A stretch of DNA of 64,000 bases from Streptomyces sp. BHT-5-2 (lineage in GTDB: Bacteria; Actinomycetota; Actinomycetes; Streptomycetales; Streptomycetaceae), in contig NZ_CP081496.1 of assembly GCF_019774615.1 (NCBI RefSeq), positions 62,001 to 126,000 on the forward strand, written 5' to 3'. Position numbers and translations under genes: made by a program. This document shows positions 47,410 to 56,793 of the stretch, piece by piece. Below the pieces are notes generated by a model that was not told the DNA's origin, did not search any database, and was given only the letters and a program-made list of their open reading frames with translations. Each line of letters begins with the position of its first letter. The stretch's first letter is position 1.

Positions 47410-47685
47410 ATGTTGAAGACCGCTGTCGGATGGCATGTCGAGCTGGAATTCGAGGAGGACACCCACCGCACCCGGGCCGCCGCGCTGGTACGACTGCCGG
47501 ACGGGACCGAGGTGCGGGCCCACGGCTATGCCAGCCGCCACCCCGCCGACGGGAACCAGCCCCGGGTCGGCGAGGAGGTCGCGGGGGCCAGAGCCCTCAA
47601 CGACCTGGCGATGCAGCTGCTGACGAAGGCCCACGACGAGATCGACACCGCCTCGGGGCGGACGTCGCGGCCGCTGATCCACTGA
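47410..47685 (+). CDS. DUF1876 domain protein
   Basis: 91-residue protein of the DUF1876 (dsRBD-like fold) family: WHVELEFEEDTHRTRAAALVRLPDGTEVRAHGYASRHPAD, then a helix LNDLAMQLLTKAHDEID. GGAGGTGA precedes the ATG, a strong Shine-Dalgarno. Function unknown. It stands alone between DUF3097 and hemW; the 193 bp that follow hold short GC-rich repeats and no gene. Confidence 0.88.
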   Translation: MLKTAVGWHVELEFEEDTHRTRAAALVRLPDGTEVRAHGYASRHPADGNQPRVGEEVAGARALNDLAMQLLTKAHDEIDTASGRTSRPLIH

Positions 47686-47878
47686 ACTCCGCTGCCCTGT
47701 GGGCCGGTTGAGGCGCCGGCCCGACGACGGCCGCCGCTCCGCGCCCCAGGGGTGCCGCACGGCCAGACGGTGCCCCGGTGGGGCGGTCCGTCCACCACGT
47801 CCACCAGGTCACGGCAGGGCGGTCGGCCCATCGGGGCACGGGCGGAAAGGTCGGTCCACCGGAGCGCGGACGGAGCGG

Positions 47879-49111
47879 TCAGTCCACCAGGTCGCGCACC
47901 ACCGCGTCCGCGAGCAGTCGGCCGCGGAGGGTCAGCACGGCCCGGCCCGCCTCGTAGGGGCCGGGCTGCAGCAGGCCGTCGGCCACCGCGCGGGCGGCGG
48001 CGCGGGCCCCGGCGGGCGCGAGCAGGGACAGCGGGCAGCCGGCGGCGAGGCGGAGCTCCAGGAGGATCCGCTCGACGCGGCGGTCCTCACCGGAGAGGAG
48101 TTCGCGGCCGGCGCCCGGGGAGCGCCCCTCGGCGAGGGCCTGGGCGTAGGCGGCGGGGTGCTTGACGTTCCACCAGCGGACGCCGCCGACGTGGCTGTGC
48201 GCGCCGGGGCCGGCGCCCCACCAGTCGGCGCCGGTCCAGTACAGCTCGTTGTGACGGCAGCGGCCGGCCTCAGTGGTGGCCCAGTTGGAGACCTCGTACC
48301 AGGAGAAGCCGGCGGCGGTCAGGCGCTCCTCGGCGATCAGATAGCGGTCGGCGTGCACGTCGTCATCGGTCATCGGGACCTCGCCGCGGCGGATCCGGCG
48401 GGCCAGCTGGGTGCCCTCCTCGACGATCAGGGCGTAGGCGGAGATGTGGTCCGGGCCGGCGGCGGTGGCGGCGTCCAGGGAGGCCCGCCAGTCGTCGTCG
48501 GACTCGCCGGGGGTGCCGTAGATCAGATCGAGGTTGACGTGCGCGAAGCCGGCCGCGCGGGCCTCGGCGACGCAGGCTTCGGGGCGGCCCGGGGTGTGCG
48601 TGCGGTCGAGGATCTTCAGGACGTGCTGCCGGGCGCTCTGCATGCCGAAGGAGACGCGGTTGAAGCCGGCCTCGCGCAGCTCGGCGAGGTAGCGCGGGCC
48701 GACCGACTCCGGGTTGGCCTCAGTGGTGATCTCGGCGTCGGGCGCCAGGCCGAACTCGTCGCGCACCGCGGCCAGCATCCGGCCGAGGTCGGCGGCGGGC
48801 AGCAGGGTCGGGGTGCCACCGCCGACGAAGACCGTCTCGACCGGGCGGGGGTCGTCGCCCAGGACCTTGCGGGCCAGCCGGATCTCGTCGACGAGGGTGT
48901 CGGCGTAGGTCTCGCGGGAGGCCAGGGCGCCGCCGGGGCCGCGCAGCTCGCCGGCGGTGTAGGTGTTGAAGTCGCAGTAGCCGCAGCGGGTGGCGCAGTA
49001 CGGCACGTGCAGATAGAAGCCGAGGGGGCGCTCGGCGGCGCCGGTCAGCGCATGGCGGGGCAGCGCCCCGTCCTCGGGCATCGGCTCACCATCTGGCAGT
49101 GCGGAAGGCAT
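47879..49111 (-). CDS. hemW: Radical SAM heme chaperone HemW
   Basis: 410-residue radical SAM protein, related to HemN but acting as heme chaperone or coproporphyrinogen dehydrogenase-like protein. The [4Fe-4S] motif YCATRCGYCDFNTY is at about 40, with HVPYC before it; FVGGGTPTLL and FGMQSARQHVLKIL follow, and a HemN C-terminal domain ends the protein. ATG at 49111 (MPSALPDGEP) is the usual Streptomyces start; 49120 and 49081 are alternatives. Confidence 0.93.
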   Translation of the reverse strand: MPSALPDGEPMPEDGALPRHALTGAAERPLGFYLHVPYCATRCGYCDFNTYTAGELRGPGGALASRETYADTLVDEIRLARKVLGDDPRPVETVFVGGGTPTLLPAADLGRMLAAVRDEFGLAPDAEITTEANPESVGPRYLAELREAGFNRVSFGMQSARQHVLKILDRTHTPGRPEACVAEARAAGFAHVNLDLIYGTPGESDDDWRASLDAATAAGPDHISAYALIVEEGTQLARRIRRGEVPMTDDDVHADRYLIAEERLTAAGFSWYEVSNWATTEAGRCRHNELYWTGADWWGAGPGAHSHVGGVRWWNVKHPAAYAQALAEGRSPGAGRELLSGEDRRVERILLELRLAAGCPLSLLAPAGARAAARAVADGLLQPGPYEAGRAVLTLRGRLLADAVVRDLVD

Positions 49112-49195
49112 GGGGTCCATTGTCCGTCATGGCGCGGGGTGGACGGGCGCCCGCCCGAGGTGCCTGGGGAACGGCGGTGCGGTGCGGGGCCCGGC

Positions 49196-49280
49196 GGGCC
49201 TCCGGCCGGGCTGTCGACGGGCCTCCGGCCGGGCTTGCGGCGGGCTCCGGCCGGGCTTGCAGCGGGCTCCGGCCGGCGCC
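49196..49280. repeat. 22-23 bp tandem repeat upstream of hemW
   Basis: Four tandem units beginning GGGCCTCCGGCCGGGCT or GGGCTCCGGCCGGGCT at 49196, 49219, 49242 and 49264. Each unit has an internal CCGGCCGG palindrome. Located in the 307-bp gap between hemW and the SpoIIE-type gene. Confidence 0.8.
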
Positions 49281-49283
49281 GTG

Positions 49284-49317
49284 CACCGCACCGCACCGCA
49301 CCGCACCGCACCGCACC
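49284..49317. repeat. CACCG pentanucleotide repeat
   Basis: Six perfect CACCG units plus a partial seventh, immediately after the 22-23 bp repeat. Not in a gene. Such tracts vary in length through slippage. Confidence 0.9.
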
Positions 49318-49343
49318 AAGGGAATATCACCCCCGCTCGCCCG

Positions 49344-49393
49344 GTTGTGGCCCCGCAGGGGGCCCGCGCACCCCCTACGGGAACCGTTCGCCC
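49344..49393. repeat. Second repeat family, copy 2 (terminator-like)
   Basis: Same 50-bp element as at 35738 with identical arms and one conserved arm mismatch. It lies 26 bp past the stop of the leftward SpoIIE-type gene, where its terminator is expected. The 49112-49418 gap has no gene. Confidence 0.65.
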
Positions 49394-49418
49394 CACCCCT
49401 ACGGGCCCCACCGCCCCC

Positions 49419-51470
49419 TCAAGGGCAGCCCCCCTCCGCCTGCAGCACCATCAGCGCCAGGTCGTCGTCGGGCGGCGTGGGGCCGAAGGCGTGCACCGTG
49501 CGGCGGATGTGTTCGGCGATCGCCTCGGCGCTCCGCCCGGCCGTCGCGGCGAGCGCCGAGACCAGCCCGTCCTCGTCGTCGAAGAGCCGCCGGCCGCAGC
49601 GGCGCTCGGTCACCCCGTCGGTGACGCACAGCAGCGTCTCCCCGGGGCACAGGTCGAAGGACTCGCTGACGTAGGCCGCCTCCTCGACGACGCCCAGCAG
49701 CATCTGCGGGGCCGCGACGACCCGCACCGCGCCGTCGGCGCCCAGGACCAGCGGCAGCGGGTGGCCGGCGCTGGCGAGGGTGCACCGGGCGCCGCCGGCA
49801 CCGCCGCGGTAGGGGACGATCTCGCCGTAGAGGAGGGACAGGAAGCGGGCCTGCTCGCCCTCCTCGCGGATCTCCACGGGGGCCTCCGCGCCCGCGCCGG
49901 CCGCCGCCACCGCCGCCGCCACCGCGGCGACGGAGTCCGCGGCCTCCCGGGCCATGGTCTTGTTGAGCCGGTCCAGCACCTCGGCGACGCCGAAGCCGTC
50001 CCGGGCCAGCAGCCGCAGCACCGGCCGGGCCAGCCCGGTGACCGCGGCGGCCTCGGGCCCGCTGCCGCAGACGTCGCCGAGCGCGAAGCACCAGCGGCCG
50101 TCGCCGGCGTCGAAGAGGTCCCAGAAGTCACCGCCGGCCCAGGCGCCCTCGCGCGGCTCGTAGACCACCGCCGACGCCACGCCCGGCACCCGGGCCCGCC
50201 CCTGGGGCAGCAGCCGGCGCTGCAGGACCCGGCTGATGCGTTCCTGGCGGCTGTAGGCGCGGGCGGTGGCCACCGCGCGGGCGGCCCGGCGGCACAGGTC
50301 CTCGGCGAGCGCGACCACCTCGCCGGGGAAGCGCCGCAGCCCGGCCCGGCCGAGCAACAGGGTGCCGAGCCGGCGGCCGCCGGCGACCAGCGGGCAGGCC
50401 AGGGCCGCGCCGCCGGGCTCCGGGCCGGCCGGCTCGTGCGGCCAGGGCCAGGGCACCGGGACCGGCCGGCTGACGGCGGTGCCGTCGATCCCCAGGCCCA
50501 GCGGCGCCTTCTCCAGGGCAGCCCGCAGTGAATCGATCCGGCTCTCGGACTGGTGCCAGACGCGGGCAAGCCGCGGGGCGTCGCCGACCTCGGCGAGGCC
50601 GCGCCCAGGAGCGCCGCCGTCGCCGTCGTGGAGCCACACCGCGCACCAGTCGGCGAGTCGCGGAACGATCAACTGGCAGGCGAGCGAGGCGACCTGGTCG
50701 GCGTCGAGTTGCCCGGAGAGCAGGTCGGACGCCTCCGCCAGGAAGGAGAGCGCGCCGCTGTCGACGCCGCCGCGCTCCCGCACGGGCCGGTCCTCGGGCG
50801 GGGCGGCGCGGCGCGGTACGGGGGCGAGGAGTTCGGAGGCCCGCAGTCCCTGCCGGAAGACCTCCTCGTCGAGGGCGCCGTAGGTGCCGTGGGGGTCGAG
50901 GGCGTCGTAGGCGCCGTCGACGGTGTCCGGCTCGGGCCAGGCGGCGTCCGGGCCGCCGACCGGCAACCGGAACCACACGGTCTTCATCGCCCGCCGGTAG
51001 GTGACGCCCCAGGACTCGGCCACCGCGCTGATCAGCCGCAGTCCGTGGCCGCCCGCCTCGTAGGCGCCGGTGTCCTCGCGGGCCCGTACGGGCTGGGTGG
51101 GGTGCCGGTCGGAGACCTCGACGACCAGGCCGGGGCGGGGTGGTTCCTCGGGGACGGCGTCCGGGGGGTCGTCGGGGTGCGGCAGCCGCTCCTCGGCGGG
51201 GTCGAGCCGGCAGAGCACGTCGACGGTGGTGCCCGCGTGCACCACGGCGTTGGTCACCAACTCGCTGACCAGCAGCACCGCTTCGTCCGCCAGCGCTTCG
51301 GTGAGCCGGTCGGCGCCGGGCAGCCGCCGCGCGGCCCAGTCCGCGAAGGCGGCCCGGACGAACTGCCGTGCGGCCGCCGCGGCCCGCGGGTCACCGGGCA
51401 GCGTGGCGCGCAGGGAGCGCGCGGCGGCCCCGGCAACGTCGTCCCGTCCGGCCGAAGTTGTCATCCTCAT
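49419..51470 (-). CDS. HATPase-GAF-SpoIIE (PP2C) phosphatase
   Basis: 683-residue regulator of the partner-switching type. N-terminal anti-sigma-like HATPase domain (ELVTNAVVHAGT, GGHGLRLI), central GAF domain (about 250-420), C-terminal SpoIIE/PP2C phosphatase domain with metal-site segments WAGGDFWDLF, ALGDVCGSG, CVTDGVTE and DDLALMVL. A protein with both kinase-like and phosphatase modules could set the phosphorylation state of an STAS anti-anti-sigma factor; no STAS gene is adjacent. ATG at 51470 with GGGAG upstream. Confidence 0.9.
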   Translation of the reverse strand: MRMTTSAGRDDVAGAAARSLRATLPGDPRAAAAARQFVRAAFADWAARRLPGADRLTEALADEAVLLVSELVTNAVVHAGTTVDVLCRLDPAEERLPHPDDPPDAVPEEPPRPGLVVEVSDRHPTQPVRAREDTGAYEAGGHGLRLISAVAESWGVTYRRAMKTVWFRLPVGGPDAAWPEPDTVDGAYDALDPHGTYGALDEEVFRQGLRASELLAPVPRRAAPPEDRPVRERGGVDSGALSFLAEASDLLSGQLDADQVASLACQLIVPRLADWCAVWLHDGDGGAPGRGLAEVGDAPRLARVWHQSESRIDSLRAALEKAPLGLGIDGTAVSRPVPVPWPWPHEPAGPEPGGAALACPLVAGGRRLGTLLLGRAGLRRFPGEVVALAEDLCRRAARAVATARAYSRQERISRVLQRRLLPQGRARVPGVASAVVYEPREGAWAGGDFWDLFDAGDGRWCFALGDVCGSGPEAAAVTGLARPVLRLLARDGFGVAEVLDRLNKTMAREAADSVAAVAAAVAAAGAGAEAPVEIREEGEQARFLSLLYGEIVPYRGGAGGARCTLASAGHPLPLVLGADGAVRVVAAPQMLLGVVEEAAYVSESFDLCPGETLLCVTDGVTERRCGRRLFDDEDGLVSALAATAGRSAEAIAEHIRRTVHAFGPTPPDDDLALMVLQAEGGCP

Positions 51471-51689
51471 TGAGCAACTCCCGAGCAGTTCCCCAGCGGC
51501 GCCGGATGCGCCAACGCCAGAGTGACAGAACGAGCCCGCACATAAGCGGTGAGTCACGGAAGTGCGTGGTCAGAGGCGTCAATTCGGCTGACGCGGGGCG
51601 GCAGTTGGCCGGGGCGCGCCGGAGCGGCGCGGGTCCCGCCCGCGCCGCCGGCACCGTGCCCGCCGCCGTCGCCGGTCCGGCGACGCGGC

Positions 51690-53579
51690 CTACGCCTCCC
51701 GCGCCCCGGCGTACATCTCGTCGAGCAGGTCCTTGAAGGCCCGCTCCACCGCCGGCCGCTTGATCTTGAGGCTGGGGGTGATCTCGCCGTGCTCGATGTC
51801 CAGGTCGCGCGGCAGCAACCGGAACTTGCGGATCTGCTGCCATCGCTGGAGCCCCTCGTTGACCCGCTCCACATAGCCGTCGATCAGCGTGCGGACCTGG
51901 TCGGTGGCGACGACCTCGGCATAGCTCCGGCCGGCCAGGCCGTGCTCCTCGGCCCACTTGAGGATGGTGGGTTCGTCCAGCGCGATCAGGGCGGTGCAGA
52001 AGTTCCGGTTGGCGCCGTGCACCAGGACGTTGGAGACGAACGGGCAGACCGCCTTGAACTGGCCCTCCACCTCCGCGGGCGCGATGTACTTGCCGCCGGA
52101 GGTCTTGATGAGGTCCTTCTTGCGGTCGGTGATCCGCAGATAGCCGTCCGGGGAGAGCTCGCCGATGTCGCCGGTGTGGAACCAGCCGTCCTCCTCCAGG
52201 ACCTCGGCGGTCTTCTCGGGCAGGCCGTGGTAGCCCTGCATGATGCCGGGGCCGCGCAGCAGGATCTCGCCGTCCTCGGCGATCCGCACCTCGGTGCCGG
52301 GCAGCGGCTTGCCGACGGTGCCGGTGCGGTACGCCTCGCCGGGGTTGACGAAGCTGGCGGCGCTGGACTCCGTCAGGCCGTAGCCCTCCAGGATGTGGAT
52401 GCCGGCGCCGGAGAAGAAGTAGCCGATGTCCGGGGCGAGGGCGGCCGAGCCGGAGATCGCGGCGCGCAGCCGGCCGCCGAACGCCTCCCGCAGCTTGGTG
52501 TAGACGAGGGCGTCGGCGACCTTGTGCTTGGCGGCCAGCGCGAACGGCACCGCGGTGTTGCCGGTGTGCCGGAAGTTCTCCTGAGAGGTTTTGGCGTACT
52601 CGCGGGCCACCCCGGCCGCCCACTGGAAGATCTTGTACTTGGCGCCGCCGCCCTCGCGCGCCTTGGCCGCGACGCCGTTGTAGACCTTCTCGAAGATCCG
52701 CGGGACGGCGGCCATGTACGTCGGCCGGACCACCGGCAGATTCTCGATGATCTTGTCGACCCGGCCGTCCACCGCGATCACGTGCCCGACCGAGATCTGC
52801 CCGGCGCTGAGCACCTTACCGAAGACGTGCGCCAGCGGCAGCCAGAGGTACTGCACGTCGTCCGTGGTGACCATGCCGGTCGCCTGGATGGCACGGGCCA
52901 TGTACGCCCAGCAGTCGTGGGCCAGCCGCACGCCCTTGGGGCGGCCGGTGGTCCCGGAGGTGTAGATCAGGGTGGCCAGCTGGTCGGCGCGGAGCGCGGC
53001 GACCCGCTCCTTGACGCACTCCGGGTGCTGCTCCAGATGGACGGTGCCGCGCTTCTCCAGCTCGGCGAGGGAGAGCACCCAGCCCTCGGGGTCGTCGTCC
53101 GCGGGCTGCGCGTCGGCCTCGTCGATGACGACGACGTGTGCCAGCTCGGGCAGCTCGGCGCGCCTCTCGCGGGCCTTGGCGAGCTGCCGGGCGTTCTCCG
53201 CGATCAGTACCCGGCTGCCGGAGTCGGCCAGGATGAACGCGGTCTCGTCGGCGTTGGTGGAGGGGTAGACGGTGGTGGTCGCGGCGCCGGAGCAGAGCAC
53301 TCCGAGGTCGGCGAGGATCCACTCCACCCGGGTGTCGGCGGCCAGTGCCACCCGTTCCTCGGGGCGGATGCCCAGTGCGATCAGGCCGGCGGCCGCGGCG
53401 AGGACCCGCTCGGCGGCCTGGCCCCAGGTGAGGACCTTCCAGTCGTCCGGCCCGGCGCCCGAGGCGGGCGGGACGGGGTAGCGGTATGCCTCGGTGTCCG
53501 GTGTGGCCGCGACCCGCTCCAGGAACAGGGTCGCCACCGAAGGCGGCCGGTTGTCGATCAGCGTGTGAGTGTCGGTCAC
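51690..53579 (-). CDS. Long-chain acyl-CoA ligase (AMP-forming)
   Basis: 629-residue ANL superfamily enzyme activating a fatty acid with ATP and CoA. P-loop TLIYTSGTTGRPKGVRL, A5 region EGYGLTES, A7 motif GWFHTGDIGEL, A8 region RKKDLIKTSGGKYIAP, with no carrier domain. Domain order and length fit the FadD15/long-chain (eukaryotic ACSL-like) group common in Streptomyces. The start ATG at 53579 has GGAGGACGCC upstream. The 271-bp gap beyond holds the lepA terminator and no gene. Confidence 0.93.
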   Translation of the reverse strand: MTDTHTLIDNRPPSVATLFLERVAATPDTEAYRYPVPPASGAGPDDWKVLTWGQAAERVLAAAAGLIALGIRPEERVALAADTRVEWILADLGVLCSGAATTTVYPSTNADETAFILADSGSRVLIAENARQLAKARERRAELPELAHVVVIDEADAQPADDDPEGWVLSLAELEKRGTVHLEQHPECVKERVAALRADQLATLIYTSGTTGRPKGVRLAHDCWAYMARAIQATGMVTTDDVQYLWLPLAHVFGKVLSAGQISVGHVIAVDGRVDKIIENLPVVRPTYMAAVPRIFEKVYNGVAAKAREGGGAKYKIFQWAAGVAREYAKTSQENFRHTGNTAVPFALAAKHKVADALVYTKLREAFGGRLRAAISGSAALAPDIGYFFSGAGIHILEGYGLTESSAASFVNPGEAYRTGTVGKPLPGTEVRIAEDGEILLRGPGIMQGYHGLPEKTAEVLEEDGWFHTGDIGELSPDGYLRITDRKKDLIKTSGGKYIAPAEVEGQFKAVCPFVSNVLVHGANRNFCTALIALDEPTILKWAEEHGLAGRSYAEVVATDQVRTLIDGYVERVNEGLQRWQQIRKFRLLPRDLDIEHGEITPSLKIKRPAVERAFKDLLDEMYAGAREA

Positions 53580-53771
53580 GGCGTCCTCCGGGGCCCGCTT
53601 CGTTGCTGGTGACTCGCGAGTAACCTTTGAGCAGTGATCAGACTAGAGCGCGTGGGGCCGCCACGTAAGGGGCTGCACCCGACTGGTTCACGATGTGACC
53701 CGAGCGATAGGTGCACATGACACACGCTTGACCGGCGGGCCCGCGGGCCCCGTGCGACCGGCGCCGACACG

Positions 53772-53811
53772 GCGCGGGGCGCCGGTCCCCCAAGGAACCG
53801 GCGCCCCGCGC
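53772..53811. terminator. Terminator downstream of lepA
   Basis: Perfect 15-bp stem (53772-53786/53797-53811), 10-nt loop, 40 bp past the lepA stop on its transcribed side. Confidence 0.8.
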
Positions 53812-53851
53812 ATGCGTCCTGCGTCCGTCGCTTCTCCGACGACGCCCCGGA

Positions 53852-55726
53852 CTACTTCTTCGACTTGCCGTCGCCGTCGGAGTCCGAGGACAGCACCGCG
53901 ATGAACGCCTCCTGCGGCACCTCCACGCTGCCGACCATCTTCATCCGCTTCTTGCCCTCCTTCTGCTTCTCCAGCAGCTTCCGCTTACGGGAGATGTCAC
54001 CGCCGTAGCACTTGGCGAGGACGTCCTTGCGGATGGCGCGGACGGTCTCACGGGCGATGACCCGGCTGCCGATGGCGGCCTGGATCGGCACCTCGAAGCT
54101 CTGCCGCGGGATCAGCTCGCGCAGCTTGGCGACCAGCCGCACGCCGTACGCGTACGCCTTGTCCTTGTGGGTGATCGCGGAGAACGCGTCGACCTTGTCG
54201 CCGTGCAGCAGGATGTCGACCTTGACCAGGTCGGCGGTCTGCTCGCCGGTGGGCTCGTAGTCCAGCGAGGCGTAGCCGCGGGTCTTGGACTTGAGCTGGT
54301 CGAAGAAGTCGAAGACGACCTCGGCGAGCGGCAGGGTGTAGCGGATCTCGACCCGGTCCTCGGAGAGGTAGTCCATGCCCAGCAGCGTGCCGCGGCGGTT
54401 CTGGCACAGCTCCATGATCGAGCCGATGAACTCGCTGGGCGCCAGGATCGTGGCCCGGACGACCGGCTCGTGCACCACGTCGATCTTGCCGGTCGGGAAC
54501 TCGCTGGGGTTGGTGACGGTGTGCTCGGCCCCGTCCTCCATCTCCACGCGGTAGACCACGTTGGGCGCGGTCGCGATCAGATCGAGGCCGAACTCGCGCT
54601 CCAGGCGCTCCCGGACGACCTCCAGGTGCAGCAGGCCGAGGAAGCCGACGCGGAAACCGAAGCCCAGGGCGGCCGAGGTCTCCGGCTCGTAGACCAGCGC
54701 GGCGTCGTTGAGCTGGAGCTTGTCCAGCGCGTCGCGCAGCTCGGGGTAGTCCGAGCCGTCCAGCGGATACAGCCCGGAGAACACCATCGGCTTGGGGTCC
54801 TTGTAGCCGCCCAGCGGCTCCTCGGCACCCTTGCTGAGCTGGGTGATGGTGTCGCCGACCTTCGACTGGCGGACGTCCTTCACACCGGTGATGAGATAGC
54901 CCACCTCGCCGACGGACAGGCCGTCGGCCGGCTTCATCTCCGGCGAGTTGGTGCCGATCTCCAGCAGCTCGTGGGCGGCGCCGGTGGACATCATCTTGAT
55001 CCGCTCGCGCTTGCCGAGCGTGCCGTCGACGACCTTCACGTACGTCACCACGCCGCGGTAGGCGTCGTAGACCGAGTCGAAGATCATCGCGCGGGCGGGC
55101 GCGTCCTTGACGCCGACCGGGGCCGGCACCTCGCGGACGACCTTGTCCAGCAGCTCGGGCACGCCGACGCCGGTCTTGGCGGAGACCTTCAGCACGTCCT
55201 CGGGCTCGCAGCCGACGAGGTTGGCCAGCTCGGCGGCGAACTTCTCGGGCTGCGCGGCCGGCAGGTCGATCTTGTTGAGGACCGGGATGATCGTGAGGTC
55301 GTTCTCCATCGCCAGGTAGAGGTTGGCGAGGGTCTGGGCCTCGATGCCCTGGGCGGCGTCGACGAGGAGGATGCAGCCCTCGCACGCGGCCAGCGAGCGG
55401 GACACCTCGTAGGTGAAGTCGACGTGGCCCGGCGTGTCGATCATGTTCAGGATGTGGGTGGTCCCACTTCCCGCTTCGCCCTCGGAGGGGCTCCAGGGCA
55501 GCCGGACCGCCTGGGACTTGATCGTGATGCCGCGCTCGCGCTCGATGTCCATGCGGTCGAGATACTGCGCGCGCATCTGCCGCTGGTCGACGACACCGGT
55601 GAGCTGGAGCATCCGGTCGGCGAGCGTCGACTTGCCGTGGTCGATGTGCGCGATGATGCAGAAGTTTCGGAGGAGCGCCGGGTCGGTACGGCTCGGCTCC
55701 GGCACGTTCGGAGGGGTCGCGGGCAC
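53852..55726 (-). CDS. lepA: Elongation factor 4 (LepA)
   Basis: 624-residue ribosome-dependent GTPase that back-translocates or aids initiation under stress. G1 AHIDHGKST, switch [12 protein letters not shown]3 DTPGHVD, G4 NKID, then domains II, III, V and the LepA-specific C-terminal domain ending in [25 protein letters not shown] at 55726 ([16 protein letters not shown]) is used; frames upstream are low-complexity. The actinobacterial insert after SQAVRLPW ([10 protein letters not shown]) is normal. It is divergent from rpsT. Confidence 0.97.
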   Translation of the reverse strand: MPATPPNVPEPSRTDPALLRNFCIIAHIDHGKSTLADRMLQLTGVVDQRQMRAQYLDRMDIERERGITIKSQAVRLPWSPSEGEAGSGTTHILNMIDTPGHVDFTYEVSRSLAACEGCILLVDAAQGIEAQTLANLYLAMENDLTIIPVLNKIDLPAAQPEKFAAELANLVGCEPEDVLKVSAKTGVGVPELLDKVVREVPAPVGVKDAPARAMIFDSVYDAYRGVVTYVKVVDGTLGKRERIKMMSTGAAHELLEIGTNSPEMKPADGLSVGEVGYLITGVKDVRQSKVGDTITQLSKGAEEPLGGYKDPKPMVFSGLYPLDGSDYPELRDALDKLQLNDAALVYEPETSAALGFGFRVGFLGLLHLEVVRERLEREFGLDLIATAPNVVYRVEMEDGAEHTVTNPSEFPTGKIDVVHEPVVRATILAPSEFIGSIMELCQNRRGTLLGMDYLSEDRVEIRYTLPLAEVVFDFFDQLKSKTRGYASLDYEPTGEQTADLVKVDILLHGDKVDAFSAITHKDKAYAYGVRLVAKLRELIPRQSFEVPIQAAIGSRVIARETVRAIRKDVLAKCYGGDISRKRKLLEKQKEGKKRMKMVGSVEVPQEAFIAVLSSDSDGDGKSKK

Positions 55727-56077
55727 GCAGGGTCCATTCAGTGAACGCGGGTAGGCGGGACTCGGTCTTGTGATGTCTCCCCCATCGTCCCATGACCGGC
55801 GGGGGTGAGGGGTTCGGGCATGGGGCGGCGGGGCGGGCCCGCTCGGGCGCCGGGACACCGGAGGCCGGGGCGCCAGGCATGGCACGCCTTCCGGAGGGGC
55901 GGGGTCCGCTTCGGCCGTTACAGGCGCCGGGTACGCGGGCCGCCCGCGCGCGGGTGCCGGTTCAGGGTCCGGTTTGGGAGCCCGTAAACCCTGCTGGTAG
56001 CCTGGTCCACTGCGCTTCGTGCCCTCTCTCGTACGAGGCGCAACTCGAAACTCCAACGAACCTGAAAAGGCTCTTTC

Positions 56078-56344
56078 GTGGCGAACATCAAGTCCCAGAT
56101 GAAGCGGATCAAGACCAACGAGAAGGCTCGTCAGCGCAACAAGGCTGTCAAGTCCTCGCTGAAGACCGCGATCCGTCGCACCCGCGAGGCCATCGAGGCC
56201 GGTGACCTCGAGAAGGCCACCGCCGCGCAGGCCCTGGCGGCCCAGAAGCTCGACAAGGCCGTCAGCAAGGGTGTGCTGCACAAGAACAACGCCGCCAACA
56301 AGAAGTCGGCGCTGGCCAAGAAGGTCGCCGGCCTCAAGGGCTGA
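56078..56344 (+). CDS. rpsT: 30S ribosomal protein S20
   Basis: 88-residue basic helical ribosomal protein, binding the 5' and 3' minor domains of 16S r[32 protein letters not shown] at the N-terminus is diagnostic. GTG start at 56078 with AAAGG upstream. Monocistronic, divergent from lepA. Confidence 0.98.
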   Translation: MANIKSQMKRIKTNEKARQRNKAVKSSLKTAIRRTREAIEAGDLEKATAAQALAAQKLDKAVSKGVLHKNNAANKKSALAKKVAGLKG

Positions 56345-56519
56345 CCTTCGCCCCGACCGCGCCCGACGCGGTCACCCTGCCGATCAGGGACCCAGCGGCC
56401 CCTCTCACCGCTCCCTTTCGGTGCACCACCGCGCCGCACGCGGCCTGCGTTCGCCACGCGGGTGCGGCGCAGTCGGCTCCTCCGCGGCAACGTCCGCCGA
56501 GCAGCCGTCCTAACTGGAT

Positions 56520-56566
56520 ACAAAAGACCTCGTCGGTCCCCTTTTGGGGACGGCGGGGTCTTTTGT
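56520..56566 (+). terminator. Intrinsic terminator downstream of rpsT
   Basis: Stem about 21 bp with two or three mismatches, ACAAAAGACC arm pairing GGTCTTTTGT, loop TTTT. Ends in CTTTTGT on both strands, a rare classical U-rich form here. It is about 175 bp past the rpsT stop. Between them I see no gene. Confidence 0.85.
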
Positions 56567-56577
56567 CGTGTGTGTGT

Positions 56578-56611
56578 GGGGGGGGGGACGGCAGGGGGTG
56601 GTGGGGGCGGG
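56578..56611 (+). other. G-quadruplex motif
   Basis: Runs of 10, 5, 5 and 3 G with loops of 6, 4 and 1 nt on the plus strand, directly after the rpsT terminator and about 180 bp before the next gene. Matches the standard four-run motif. The rest of the 56345-56793 gap is G-rich with no gene seen. Confidence 0.7.
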
Positions 56612-56793
56612 CGGTTGAGGTGAGGCCCGGAAGGCCCCGGAAGCGCCCGGTGTGCGCTCGGCGGGCGTTTGCGGGCGGGCGCTCCGGGGAGGTGCCGGCG
56701 CGACTCCCGGTCGAGTCCGAATGCACCTTCCGGCAGGGTGCAACGCGGCTCCGGAGAGCGTCAGATGTGAGGGATGTCCACTAGTCTGCCGCC

